This document shows positions 30,770 through 43,761 of a stretch of 64,000 nucleotides of DNA, one piece after another (the stretch's first letter is position 1; each line of letters starts with the position of its first letter). The DNA comes from Sebastes aleutianus. Taxonomy: Eukaryota; Chordata; Actinopteri; Perciformes; Sebastidae. A program made the position numbers and the translations under genes. The stretch covers positions 14,280,534 through 14,344,533 of the forward strand of contig CAKAKS010000004.1 of NCBI GenBank assembly GCA_916700875.1, in the 5' to 3' direction. The notes below the pieces were generated by a model. That model saw nothing but the letters and a program-made list of their open reading frames with translations, did not search any database and was not told the origin of the DNA.

Positions 30770-32795
30770 TCTATTGGTCAGTTGGGTATGTATCTTTAAT
30801 TCCCCATCTTATACTTTAGTTAATTAATCTGCAGTCATATATGCAATAATATAAGCCACTAGCTCACAACCAATTTAAATAAGTTAGAAAGTGGAGTCAT
30901 GACTTTTTAAAAGGTTGCATATTTCAAGCATTTCAAGCAAACAAAGAGTGAGTTGATAATAATCTTTCGAGGTGTTTAGAGTATTTACAAGAAAAAAAAG
31001 TAAAGATAAGAATCCTAAAGAAATTAACATAACTTGTCTATCCTATCTAGTTTACTTTACTGCTTTATTTACTTAAATCAGGATTTCTGCCTGAAACACC
31101 ATGTGTACACTATATGCGAAAAAGCAACAGAAAAAGAAAAAATAGAGCGTTGTTTGCCCGAACAAGAACCACCCAGTGTTGTGTTCATACGATCCTGCAG
31201 GCTTGGCTCTGCCTGTGTCAGGTCTTCTCTGGCTCTGAGCAGTACGAGAAGGTGAGACACTCTAATAGGATCAGCCAGTATGACCTTTTCACTCCTCGCC
31301 TCTCTCTCCTCCCCTCACCCCTGTCTCCACCCCCCCCTTCCATTCCCTCCTGGCACCGTTGGCGCTGGGTGGCACCCAAGAGCCACTCGGCCCGGCGGGT
31401 AGGGTTACAGCAGCCGAGGCCTCGGCTCACATGTTTTAACAATTTCCTCCGTCCTCTGTGAAATTATGCAAATATTTTAGTCCAGTTTCCTTGAGTCTGG
31501 AACACCAATTAAGAGTGTCTGTTTGGTTTTCGTGACAGCTGTTGAGGAGGCTTGCAGACAGTCAGGCCTTGCTGCTCGCGCTGGAGGTGAAGGGCTCCTA
31601 CTAAGCAGGCCTGGACCCAGATGTGCTGATATGCACATAGGGAAGCGCTGCTGATGAGGTGAGATTGGGGCATAAAAAGGGGGGAAATGTCGGGATAAAG
31701 AGGTTGAAAAATGAAGTCTGTGTGATGGAGAGGTGACGCTGACAAAAGAGGAAGAAAAGAAAACATACTGATGATGACAAGGACAGAAAGAGAGGAAGAT
31801 GTGGAGTACAAGGGGGATTAATATTTTCCAAAACTAACATAGATTGTAGACGAATAACAGACCCTTGACTGTGTTGGTGGGTGGCTTTCAACGCTACGAC
31901 AGAATCGAGGAATATCAATCTGCCTTGATGACGTTCCAACACCGCTCCTCCAGCAGCAGGTAAGGTCATATCTGCTATTACTGCCATGTAAAAGACAGGG
32001 GTCAAAAGATTTAACCGGGCTTCTTCTGCGTTTCTAATCAGTCCCCCATCAATGCTCTGTCTTATTTTTATTCCCTCTTCTTCCATCTCTGTAAACTGGT
32101 AAAGTCAGCACAGGAAAACGTGATCTAAGGTCTAAAAGGCTATCAACTCTTCCTCCATCTTTGCTTTAAAGACTCGCTGGCTCCAGATATTCCCCATCAT
32201 GCTGAAGCATTTGATCCAGGGGATTGTGCCGTCTGGATAAATGTTCACCGAGCTCTATAAGGGGAATGGATTGAGGTCACGCCACTAAAGCATCTCCCCC
32301 AGTTCAAAGGTGGGCATGAGCGTGAGTCCTGGAGAGAGATTCATCTTGGTCAGGAGAAAACCTCTTGAAAGGAGGGCATGTAATCGCAATGCGGGGCGTG
32401 ACGGACCATATCGTTATTAAACGGTATTGTTAAGGAAAGAGGAGAGAGGTCAAATTTGATGTAAGCCGCCTTATTGTGACATTCGAGACGAGCCCTTCAC
32501 TGACGCTGGTGATAGATATAGGGTCAGCTTTGATGAGCTTATCCATCACTATAAATAATAGCGCGGAGGTAGATGTCATTTGGGGGTAAAAAGACATTTA
32601 ACATTATTCATGCTGATGTTACTCTATAAAATGTCCTCACTAAAATGTATCAATGCTATTCAAAATGTTTTGCTTCTGTTATTATCGAAGATTGTGGGAC
32701 TTATCTGTAGAAAAACTTTGGAGTTGCATACAATATTTTGGAAGCAAAATGCAAGGCAAGGTACCAAACCTGTTTAGATTAAATTTCTTAAATCT
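30770..32795. other. Gene desert, unique DNA
   Basis: No splice-supported coding exon. 31,195-31,450 is GC-rich and non-repetitive, and 31,500-32,560 is also unique sequence of balanced composition; both could contain enhancers. The 161-codon - strand frame at 31,601-32,086 has no recognisable domain. Confidence 0.4.
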
Positions 32796-33195
32796 ATAGT
32801 TCAACATTTTGGGAAAAGCACATTCGCTTTCTTGCCGAGGGTTATATGAGAAGATTGATACCTCTGCTATGTATGTTGAATATAATAAGGCTACAGCCAG
32901 AAGGTGGTTAGCTTAGTTTATCACAAAGATTGAAAACAGGGGGAAACAGCTACACTGGCAACACAAATAAACACATTTTATGTTTTAATCAGTGCAACAA
33001 AGTGTAAAAACAACAATTGTGATTCCAAGAAGATACTTCTCCCAGCTAGTGAGCAACCTCCAGGTCTGAAAAGTGAAGCCAATGCGGAAGTGCCTTAAAC
33101 TTGCATTCTTTCTAATAGCCAGCAGGGGGCGACTCCTCTGGTTGCAAAAAAGAAGTCCGATTGTATAGAAGTCTATGAGAAAATGACCCTACTTC
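32796..33195 (+). repeat. Two adjacent interspersed repeats
   Basis: 32,796-32,965 (gttcaacattttgggaaaag, ttcttgccgagggttatatg, ggttagcttagtttatcac) is the + strand counterpart of the split repeat at 8,455-9,055. 33,055-33,195 (ccagcagggggcgactcctc, gaagtctatgagaaaatgac) resembles a second common fish repeat. Ends are not resolved. Confidence 0.65.
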
Positions 33196-34796
33196 TCACT
33201 TGATTTATTACCTCAGTAAACATTGTAAACATTAGTTTATAGTCTCAATCGTTAGTTTCAAGTCTTCTTCAATACAGCATGATGTTCATTTAGTAAATTA
33301 TGGTCCCATTTGGAATCAAATAGATGATAAAGCAGGGTATGCTTTAGGGCATGGCTTGTGATTAGATTGCTACCACGGCATTGTCCGGTCTGGGAGCTGC
33401 TGCTGGCTGCAGCTTCAGATTTGCCTTAGAGTTGTTAACTAAGGTAGAATAAGTTTCTTGAAGTTCCTCAAAAAAGGCCCGCACTCTTTCTGTTCCCTTC
33501 CCTTCATTCATGACCTTAATTCCTACCCTTTGTTTGTCTGTTTCTTCATCTGACTCTTCACTACCCCCTCACCGCTACATCATTTCCTCCCTCTCTTCCC
33601 CCCAAAACTCTCCTGTCCGTGGTGTCTCCCAGAGATCTTAGCGTGGCCCAGCTTTTCTGCTCCAGGTGGTCTGCAGCCAGCCACCTGTGTTGTCTTTGTG
33701 GCGCTGTCATCTGTCTCCGGGCAGGCTTTGTGGGGTTGCCAGTGTGAGGACAGGCCTGGTGAGCGCCGATGATGGAGATAGTACTTTCTGCTGCTGCTTC
33801 TCCCAGACTCTCACAGGACTCCAGTGTTGCCGGACACAGGGAGGAGCAACGTTTACGCCCCCGGCCAGTCCCAAAGAGGAATCCTGGGAAAATGTTTTAC
33901 TGGACCTTCATGTCTAAATGTTTTTGGAATAGTGTTTGTAAGATGGAAAAGGTTTACAGAGCTAACAGACAAGCTCGTCCACACAGTTGTCCTGAGAGGA
34001 ACCTTGACCAAGAGTATAGCATCACTGTCATACCATCACATCGTTAAACTGTCATACCTTCATACCGTCATGCTATTGTGACATAGCACCCACGCACCCG
34101 ACATGTTAAGATACTGTACAGGCATTTTGAGGATTACAAATATGATCACATGAATGTATATGCATGTATATTGCGTAAGTGTTTGTTTTCTTTGCAAAAT
34201 AACTACAAAATCCATAAACTCTCTGAGTTCTTGCTTGTCCGGAACTATCTGCCGTATGCAATCCACTGCATATGAGACATACAAAGGATCACATGGGGAC
34301 AGTTCTCAGACTTAAACTAATGCATTTTTCTTAATCTCCACTTGAGGGAAACATAATGCAGCTATGACACCTAGACACACAGTTTGGAGTAAAGACACAT
34401 CTGATGAAAAGGAGTTACAGTAATAGGAGTTACATATCCTGGAAATAATTGATTGTTCTGCTGACTATTTTCTTGGTTCACTTTCTTAATTATTTTCTCT
34501 ATGAAATCCCAATTTTTCCTTGCTGGACAAAGTGACTTAAATGTTGAATTAATTATCACAATAGTTGCCAATTACTTTTCTGCCAATCAACTCAATGACC
34601 AATTAAATAATCATTTCAGCTTTATACATATTTCTTCCTTCTTCCTTCCTTCCTATTAGTGAAAATATGACATACAGAGAATGCTATATGAGCCTAATAT
34701 TATATAAGAGATAAAAAAAAATGCATTCAAATATGATTAAACTCTCTTTTAGTTATAGATTTATAGTTTTAATGTAATATAAATTATGTGAATTTA
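33196..34796. other. Gene desert, unique DNA
   Basis: 33,600-33,920 is GC-richer. Three overlapping + strand frames of 83-92 codons occur there but look like chance. There is a short cttccttc run near 34,632. Nothing else seen. Confidence 0.45.
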
Positions 34797-35304
34797 CTAG
34801 GGATGTCACGATATACCGGTATTGATGCTAACTGTGATATTTAAAAAGTTAAATATTGATATCATGTTAATAATAGACTACACATATGATAATATGTAAA
34901 TAATTCAGTGCCTCTTAAATCACGCATTTGTACAGTTACAGACTCTCTCTCCTCCTCCCTACAGTCAGGGCTGGCGCTAGCCCTTTTGGTAGGCAAAATT
35001 TCGGAATTTGGACCCCTTAACCTGAACCCTAACCCTACCCCCGTCAACCGTAACACACATCAGACATCACAATGGTTTTAAGACCAAAAAAAATAATAAT
35101 TTCATTTTCATAAATAACTGTATTTATTATAATATGAATAAACAATTGGTTCCTGATATTGTTGGCTTAAAAGTGTTTAGTCAGGTTCACTACAATGAGA
35201 GTTACAGGGGTGAACAATTTATTTATTTATTTATTAATTTGTTACCTCAAAGGAGAAAATGAGGAAGGGTGCCTACCAGCACTTTTTTTAATTTAAAATA
35301 TCCT

Positions 35305-35339
<35 letters not shown>

Positions 35340-35605
35340 CTTTTTTTAATTAACAAAATAGTTTAATTTTACCCAGAAGGTGGCGCCCTAGGCGACCGCC
35401 TATATGACATGCCTTAAGCCTACACTTGTATATTGAGTGTAATTTATTTATCAAAAAAAATAGACCAAACGCACAATAAACAAAGTTTAAGCATTATTTA
35501 TTTACTTATTTCCAAATAGTCTATAGATATCACGATGATATCGTTATTGTGAATTATTTTGGCCAGGATAATTGTGTAGTGAATATTTGATATTGTGCCA
35601 GCCCA
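34797..35605. mobile_element. MITE interrupted by a second insertion
   Basis: The outer element begins ctagggatgtcacgatatac at 34,797 and resumes after the inner one, ending ...gatattgtgccagccc near 35,603 with a mirrored atcacgatgatatcgttatt segment at 35,529. The inner element splits it at 34,966-35,418. A related left end is at 30,319. Confidence 0.65.
34966..35418. mobile_element. Nested hAT-like element
   Basis: It starts CAGGGCTGGCGCTAGCCC and contains ggtggcgccctaggcgaccg near its right end. It is flanked by CCTACAGT and CCTACACT, 7 of 8 bases matching, as for a hAT target duplication. A (TA)n run lies at 35,311-35,335. No transposase frame. The right terminus is decayed. Confidence 0.7.
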
Positions 35606-35834
35606 AAAATGTACTATAGTCTACATAAAAGTAGCAAGTACCAAGTGTTATAGTGCCAAACTGATGTAAGATATTTTAAAGGATTTAAATGAAATATTCA
35701 ATAAAGAAACTAAATAAATTGAAGGCTGCTTAGAGGTCACAGTGTATAGTCACTTCTTCATTTACCATTACACCAGTGGATATTCTCACCATCCCAGGAC
35801 ACCGCTGCATATTCAGAGTTTTATTTACTCCTCA

Positions 35835-36010
35835 TCCGGAGGGCAGCGTGTTGATAAATGGCGGCGCTGCGTGCGCCCCTGGGACTCTCCTGTTTAAGGA
35901 GCGCCGAGGCGATTTATGAGCGCGCTCTCGCGGGCTTCACTGTGATTAATCGACGCCGTCCTCCGCGGCCACGGGCGGGGCAGCAGGGGCAGCAGGCCCT
36001 CCGCTGTTTG
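35835..36010. promoter_or_regulatory. Orphan CpG-rich patch
   Basis: Many CpG dinucleotides in about 175 bases (atggcggcgctgcgtgcgcc, gagcgcgctctcgcgggctt, tcgacgccgtcctccgcggc) within a CpG-poor desert. It includes GTGATTAATCGAC, a homeodomain-like word. An 84-codon frame begins here (35,858) but lacks any domain or splice partner. It could be an enhancer-associated CpG island or the promoter of an unannotated non-coding RNA. Confidence 0.4.
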
Positions 36011-39000
36011 GATAGGGAGATAACATCAAAGCAGCCTGCTGCTTGTGTTAAGAAAATACTGCATTCTGGGTCAGCGCAAATGAATCCAGGAGGAGCTGGA
36101 AACTGTTTTTAATGGTGTTCCCATCGATATATTATCACTCTGCACAACTTGGAGCGTGGAGGTCACAAAATGACATTTGCAAATGTCTTTGTTCTCTAAC
36201 CCCAGAGCTTCCTTGAGGCGATGGTTTGTTTATGTTGGGCTACATTTATGAATGGGGGGTGTTGTCAGTGAGAGTTATCATTAATAACTGTTCCAGGACT
36301 GAAGATGATTAATTATTTAGACATAAATAAGTGTTTTACAGACTTAAACTCTTCGTAGTTGAATGTTTAGACTTATAATAATCCTTCAAAGTTCCTACAA
36401 ATTTGTTCCCAAAGGTGTTAGCCTCTGAGATATTTACCTGCACCCGGTGCTCTCCTCCACACCTGCACCATTGATCACAGATCACCCAGATGAGCCGCTT
36501 GCTTCAGGGCTGACACTGCTGCTCTTTTGATCTCTCTTCATGAATGACCTGCTCACTACCAGGCCCCAAAATCCCTCTTGTCTCATGTCAGGCTAAAAAA
36601 AAAAAAAGAAGTTTGTCCTAAGGGAAACGACACTCAATGATGTGATTGTGCACTGAAATTGTGTCTGTACTGCAGTTCATCAAGTGCAAATTCTAAATTA
36701 TTTTACTGAATACATTATTAGTATAGTCAGGTCTTTTCTATTAAAGCAGTCCTGGCCAAAGCTCCTTTTTTTCTTATCTCATTTACACATCAAAATAGTT
36801 TCTCTCCTTTCCCATTGTGAGAGCGCCATACTCCTCAAGCCAACTGGGAATCACCGGGCGAATTTCCGCTCTTTATTTCCTAGCTCCGACCGCTTCCCGT
36901 GGTTCCTAAAAGGATACCAATTTAGCTGAATTCAGGCCGAGTTGAAAGGCGCACTGTTACCTGTCCGCTGGGGTAGAACCTCTGCGGTGGTTGCCCTTTC
37001 CCATGCTTCCACTGCGGGACCCCGACCACAGGCAGACAGAGGGGACACCTGTTCCCTCTGAGAGGTTGGCCAGCATCTGAAATCTTAGCGTCGGCCCTGC
37101 CTATTGAGAGCCGGGCAGCACTATAAGGCCCCCGCGCTGTGATGGGGCGTAGGAAACCTGAGGAGCGAGCAGGAAAGGGGATGCCTATAGCCTGATGAAT
37201 CTGGCGCAATTTGCCAAAACACAGTGCCTCCCTGCACAAGACGATTACCCACACTTGCAATAGAAAAGCCATTGTCTGGTACGAGTCTACCACTTATCTG
37301 TGTATTCTTTATCGTAATGCAGAGATACAATGGTCTGCCTGTGCTGCACTGAAGGACAGAGTTTAGTGCTGAGGGGAGGAGGTGGAATTAAATGTTTTTG
37401 CAGCCATTGGTGTAAATCAGCACAATTATAGTCTGGTAGGAAAAACTTTGTCTTCTCCTGGAAATACCTTTGACTCCAAATCATAAATTATTGGTGCAAA
37501 AACCCCATCAGTCTCTGAACTATTTGCGTGTTTTTGGCTCCGCTCCGCCACCATTCATCTCCTAAAGAAACAAAAGAGCAGAGAAGTTGATTTGAGACCC
37601 AAGAAGGGTTGTTCACGGCCCATTGAGCATATGTGGTTAAAACAGTGGCAGACTGAAAGAAGAATGCAATCCTGGGCTGACTTTTTCTACCCCTCATGCT
37701 TACAGTTTAACCCTGATAATGGCTTCTGGGCATCTTCTGTTAAGAAAAAGCAATAACGCTGACCAAACGCTGTCAGGATCATGGGTCACAAGGGCAAACG
37801 CGGTGCAGCGAGAGTTTGTCCAAGAGGTTTCCGCACGAGCCCCTCAACGAGCCTCATACCATCTCCTTCCTCGCACCATATATCAGCCTCCCCTGCTGAG
37901 GGTGAGTCACCTTCCTCATACCACCTTTGATGTCCTAAAAAAACCCGAAGCACAATTTGTGATCACCGTTTGGACCAAGCTACGGTGCGGCCCCCAGTTG
38001 ACTGTGATCTATAAGATTGTTTTAATCCTCCCAACTCTTTATGGTTCTCTCCTCGCGTCCGTTATTGTAACGTCTCACAAGTGCACCCTTGCTGATATGG
38101 TGGAGTTGCGGCATAAAAACGTCAAGCGCCTCGGTCCTCGACTGTGCTGAAGATGGACATTGCGAGACAGGATGACCACCGAGGGGCTGTTACTGAGGCT
38201 TATAGGTCAATGTCTTTCTGCTGCCTTCAGAAGCCATGGGGAAATAACCAGCAGCTCTGGTGGAGAGGAGTGAACAGATGCTCACTCCTGAAATCTTCAA
38301 AGTTTCCTTCCTTCAACTTTCACTATCAAACATATGTGCAATAAGAATGCTTTATATAACGGTCAAATCTGTGACTTGCAGATTTACACAACAGCAGGGT
38401 TGAGTTTTAAACAACAGGAGGCCATTTGTTGAATGTGCATCTCTTGGAATATACTGGTGGTTTTGTTGTTTCCTGTGATGCCGTCTCTCCAGTGGCTGTG
38501 GTTGATGAGAGCAGAGATAAATGACAAAAATCACATTAAAGTCAAGCATTTTCTAAAGCTGTTGACATTCGAAAGTGGAACGTCCTGAAAAACAGTCGTA
38601 AAAATCCGGCGCTTCCATTATTTTTTGTCTTAATGCTTCTTATTTATGAATATGGCTTCAGGTTGAACCAGTTACTCAGTGTGGTCTCTGGGAAGCGCCA
38701 TCACATGTGGAAAGCTTGTTCAAAGTCCTGGGTGACAGCTTAATGTGGTTTCCTAATTTATTCCCCCACTCATCCATTGACTCAGGGCCAAAGGAAGAAA
38801 AAGTCTCTTTTAGAAGCAATAGAAGAGGGCATGTTATTGGGGACAGTCCGTTAAGCTGTCCTCACCTTTCCGCCTGACCTGCGCTTGCTTGAGATGTTTT
38901 CTAGCTGAGGCATCCTTCCTGCCGGAGAAGCAGAGGGGTGATTAATGAGCCCAACATGTCGAGAGGGAAATGTAAGGGCAGCCGCCGAGAATTATCGATC

Positions 39001-39222
39001 CTGGGAATCAGCAGTGAGGGAGAAGTGGTGGAGAGGCATAGAGAGAGACGGAGACAGCAGAAAGAGAGGAGAGGGCTGTACTCAGGGCCCAGCCAAAGAG
39101 TTTACAGTTCTTCTTTTGCAATATTATTTCCATGCATATGCATCTCCTGCTTTCATACAGTTTGATTAAGTGTTCATGCCCTTTATTAGTGTTTTAAAGC
39201 ATAGAATCAACTCAGCAGGGTT
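36011..39222. other. Gene desert, unique and conserved-looking
   Basis: No repeats with ends. 36,800-37,310 and 37,500-38,160 are long unique blocks of mixed composition, suited to regulatory DNA. The 143-codon frame at 37,719-38,150 has no recognisable domain. Poly-A run at 36,595-36,607. Confidence 0.4.
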
Positions 39223-39362
39223 GTGTCTGGAGGGTAACCCACAAGTGCAAAACTCTTGCGAGATGGTTGAGGCCTTGACCTTGAATGGTTAAGGTTAGGA
39301 TAGGTCGTCAGGCAGTGAGTCTCACAAGAGTTTTTGCAACTTGTGGGTTACCATCTAGACAC
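39223..39362. mobile_element. 140-bp fold-back element
   Basis: The left arm gtgtctggagggtaacccac...aagtgcaaaactcttgcgag is the near inverse of ...ttgcaacttgtgggttacca...tctagacac at the right. The loop is about 55 bases. It sits 10 bases from the start of the next element. Confidence 0.8.
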
Positions 39363-39372
39363 GACTACTCGG

Positions 39373-39944
39373 CAGTGGTGGAGGAAGTATTCAGATTCCG
39401 TACTTAAAGCATGAGTTGAAAAACGTTTTTGTTATATTTGTTGAAATTTCTCATTAAATCCAGACAGCAATCAATAAATCAAATGCTCTGATGGGCTGAT
39501 CAATCATTTCAGTCAGGTTTCTTAAGATTATCAGCCCTAGCTTTAAGTAAAAGTAGCAATACTGTAATGTAAAAATACTCCATTACAAGTAAAGTAACTA
39601 TTATCAGTAAAATGTACTAAAAGTATCAAAAATAAAAGTACTTAAAATGCAGAAAATATTCCCGAGACTTGTACACTATTATACTGTATATTATAATATT
39701 GATTTATTACTGCTGATGCATTTATGTGTACAGCATTATACTGTTGTAGCTGGTTGAGGTGGAGCTATATTCTATATACTGTTACGTATTTCAATTAAAC
39801 AACATTTCAACAAAGTACAACATTTCCGTCTGAATTGTAGTGGAGTAGAATATAAAGTGGCATTAAATGTAAATACTCATGTAAAGTACCTCAAATGTGT
39901 AGTTAAGTACTTGAGCAAATGTACTTAGTTACATTCCACCACTG
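39373..39944. mobile_element. hAT-like MITE, second member
   Basis: It starts CAGTGGTGGAGGAAGTATTC and ends ...CATTCCACCACTG, the same family as 21,976-22,620 in the opposite orientation. Flanks CTACTCGG and CAACTCAG agree at 6 of 8. A non-family block (about 39,410-39,540) lies within it. Confidence 0.82.
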
Positions 39945-42900
39945 CAACTCAGGAGGGGAAGTTGTGATATGACTTTTCTCCCGGGGCCAATCAGCTGGCC
40001 TGGAATCCTCCCGGTGCTCCCGATGGACAGTACGGGCCTGCCTGTACCGTGTGCGGCGGCAGCGGCAGCGGAGGCCATTAGCCTCTTCCATTTGTATACA
40101 GACCAGGCAATGATGGTCGCTCTCCAGCTGAAAGAGGAGGAGTGGAGCTGAGGAGGGGCTCTAATAGGATAACTCCCCCCCATTAACCCAGGGGAGCTGC
40201 CTCTCAGAGATGCTATCAGTCCCAGCACACGTCTCCATCATGCCTGCCACACTGTCGCCATGCAACAATACACAAACTCAATCTGTCTATCATCCAATCA
40301 GACGTCAAATCTTGCAGGAGAGGACACACTATGATGGAATAAAATAATCCTTATTGTTAATCTTGAACATTATAAATAAAGTAGTAGAGGTGGTAATAGC
40401 CTGCAGACCTTCTGGGTTTACATCACTCTAATATTCACTGTTTACACTACAAACATCTGCGCGGAGCTGCTGAGCACTTAAGGAATTGTGCCTCTAACAG
40501 GCAAAACGTACACTTGTTTTCTCAAAGTAAACATCATCTCCATGGTGAGTGTGTTTTTTAAAAGGTAACTGACAGTGCCCATAAAACTTCATGTGATGCC
40601 ATTCTGGCCCCCCCGATTCAAAATATGATGTAATCAGTGTCTAATTTGGTGTGTTTACTTTTCGCTCGCATACAGTATAGCTCCTTTTTGCCAGACGTTT
40701 AACTGCAAAAAAGGGGATATTTTGATTGCAGAGAGAGGGAGAAAAAAAGATCCAATTTACTATATTGGTAACAGTAGGAAACATATTCTTTTAAATACCA
40801 GATTATGAGCAAAATAATACTTTAAAATGTAATTTTTTTTTATTTTACAGAAGTAGACTTCTTCAGTGTTGTACCCACTTTGATTGAATAAGCTTACCTA
40901 CTCTATTGTTTACTGGAAATGTATTAAGAACGAGCGTCTGCGGACACCTTGAGTGGATAACCATATGCCGTCACAGTAGACCAGACGCGCCTCATATTGA
41001 GAGCTCTGTTGACCTGGGAATTGTGTGGGAGGTGGAGAGCGGGGGCGGAAGGGGCACGGGGGACTTGTGAGAGTTTTCGAGAGGTACAAATCAAGGATTT
41101 AACTACTGCAGCCCTCTCTCCTACTCAAAAAATGTATAGGTTCAACCGTGTTTGTTATTGTGCGTGCTGTTGGCGGCTCACAAATTACATTTACAGTGCG
41201 GAGAAGAAGAAAGTAATCCGCGCCGTGCGGTGTACAGTAGATGAATCATGTGTGAGAGAAACAGTGTGAGAGACAGACAAATAACAACACATAGAGACAG
41301 AGAGAAATGCAGATATTGCACCATTGGTCTTTATTGGGCCGCACGTTAAATCCAAGGCAGATGTTCATTCCCTTTGACCAAACCACATCAGCTGTCGCTC
41401 CCCTTGTTTCCTTCAGCCGCCCCAATTATCTCTCAAAAAGAGAGCAACCAAAACCGACTATCAGTAAACATGCAGACTCCTCAGCTGGGAAACCCCTATC
41501 TGGTTCTGACACAGAGCCGTACAGCTATAGCACGCTAGTTTGAGGGAAGTGTTATTATGGTTTAACATGCCAGCAGCTCTCCCTCGTCATGAAACAAACC
41601 CACCGGCCTGTCAAACAACTGCTGCCTTCTTCGGGAGGCACATTGTCATTTGCGCTGTTGAAGTCTCACTTGTGGTTGGATGTTGATACCGCAGAAAAGA
41701 GTCAGTTTGTGAATTAGCAATGCAACCGAACAAAATACAAAATGTTCCTTTGTGATTCAAAGTGGACTGAGAAAACGCAGCACCGAGGGATGTTTTACAT
41801 GACGTGCTCTTGCAGCGATCAAACACTTTTAACTTGGACATGTGTCCCTCTAAACTAAGGTGAGCGTGTGTCGACAGCGCTCACATGTATTTGACAGCAG
41901 CGTTAGATTAGAGGTGAACCTTAAAAATCGTATAGAAAAACCTTCACAAATCCATTTCTACTTACATTTTCATGGGAGATAGAACTTGTTCCCTTCCATT
42001 ACTTTGATTGCGTCTCTCGCCGTATGAAAATCTAACATTTGGAGTGCTGCATATTTAGCTCTTGCTTGCCCTAATGGTGCCCAATCAGTTCCACCAGGTC
42101 CGTTCCAATGGGGTAGGCGGCCTCTACCCCTGATTACGCTGAATTGTGGGTATTTCCTGCCTCTAAGCCTCGCATATGGATTGAGTAAGGCAGTGGCTGA
42201 GGGACTACCGTTTCTCTCCACTACATCTTCATTTCTTTTCTCCCTCGCCTTTTTTTTTTTTTTTTTTTTTTCGACGGAAAAGCAAAAACACTTTTGTTTT
42301 TTCTGGCTCTGCTGTCAAAATACTGAGCCGGGGCTTTGGCTCAGTGTCTGCTCGCATGTAGCCAAGGAAAAATCCCATGAGACAAGTGTGGCTAAATGCA
42401 GTTTAATCCACATGATCACTATCCGTCTGCGGACGCAACCACACCTATTGCTGACCTATTGCTATGAGGCAAACACATTTTCATCCAATGTATGTTCCCC
42501 ACTTTAGGATGGAGATGTTCTCAATACATACAAGTCCTGGCGAAAGTATATGTGTTATGATTAAGTCCACCATATGAGCTTTTTTTATGGCACTATATCT
42601 TCATTAAAAAACAGCAGGGTGGACGCTTTACAAATGCAATAAGAAAATGATTACATCATAACGAAATACAACCTTCTCGTAGAGAATGCCATGATAGTAC
42701 CTTTAAGTGACGATGAACACATAAATGCTTTTAAAGCAAATGCCTATCTGCTGCCAGCACTATTTTTTATATGTATAATGTAAGTACTCTTGGCCTGAAC
42801 ATCTACCAGTTATTGCATTATTATATAAAACCACAGATATGTAAGGCAAACCTGGCAGAAAATGGTGTCAGTGAGTGAGTGGAATCACTGCAATCATATT

Positions 42901-43761
42901 ATATCCAAGAAGAACCAATATGGTAACCCCTTCTCCAGTACTCCTTATGACATTTTTAACCTTCACACACATTATCTCCTCCAAAAGTGATTTTCTATTA
43001 TGAGCCAAAAGCATTCTGGTATGGCGATAATTTAAAAAATGTAACATATCTCCCTGCAATTGTTATCTATGCGATAAAAAAGCCCACTGCCAACTCTGGC
43101 AAACTTTAGAAGATGCCTGTTATACTTTAAAAAGTACGTCCCATAAACCACCATGACTGAGTAAAAGGCGAAGAAGAGGTCTCGCATTCAGTGCCAGTTT
43201 TCTTCATGACATATTAAAAAGAATCCACACATACTGAGTAATTGTTCTGAGCAGGTTTTGGAGGACTACAAATTTCCCATACTTTATGCTATCCCACAGG
43301 ACCGGGGCTTTTTTTACGGGAGATTTTGGCATTTGATGCCGGTGGTGGTTGTATGTTTGTATTAAACATTTTTTGGAATGGGCGGCTCATTATTTTACTC
43401 TCAAACACTGGCCGTACTTCCTCTCCAATATAACCGCTGATAGAGGACAGATTGAACCGCATTATTCAGGGTTTCACATACCTGCAAGGGTATTTGATTT
43501 GGCAACTGGACAGCCGTCACCTCGAGGCCATACACCACCAGAGCAATGAATCAAAGCGTTTTGGTTGTTATTGTATTTGTATATTTGGGCAGATATCTAG
43601 CAAGTCAAACATATAAATGCCAACAGATGGCAATTAATTACCAAAGGACACACTAGATTGTATTGTGTGGTATTAAGTAAATTAATATTTGGTGTAATTT
43701 AATAAGCACTTATACTGTATCTGATCTGATATCATTTATTTTCCATGATATCAGGGCTCAA
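39945..43761. other. Gene desert, unique DNA
   Basis: 39,960-40,260 and 40,980-41,270 are GC-rich unique blocks. A poly-T run lies at 42,250-42,271. No splice-supported exon or bounded element. Confidence 0.45.

Noticed and set aside
31601..32086. 161-codon - frame
   Set aside because: No recognisable motif and no supporting splice sites; length is within chance expectation for a 64-kb window.
37719..38150. 143-codon + frame in the gene desert
   Set aside because: No domain, no family resemblance, no splice partner; composition is like the surrounding unique DNA.
40997..41269. 90-codon + frame in a GC-rich block
   Set aside because: No domain or splice support; better explained as non-coding GC-rich DNA.
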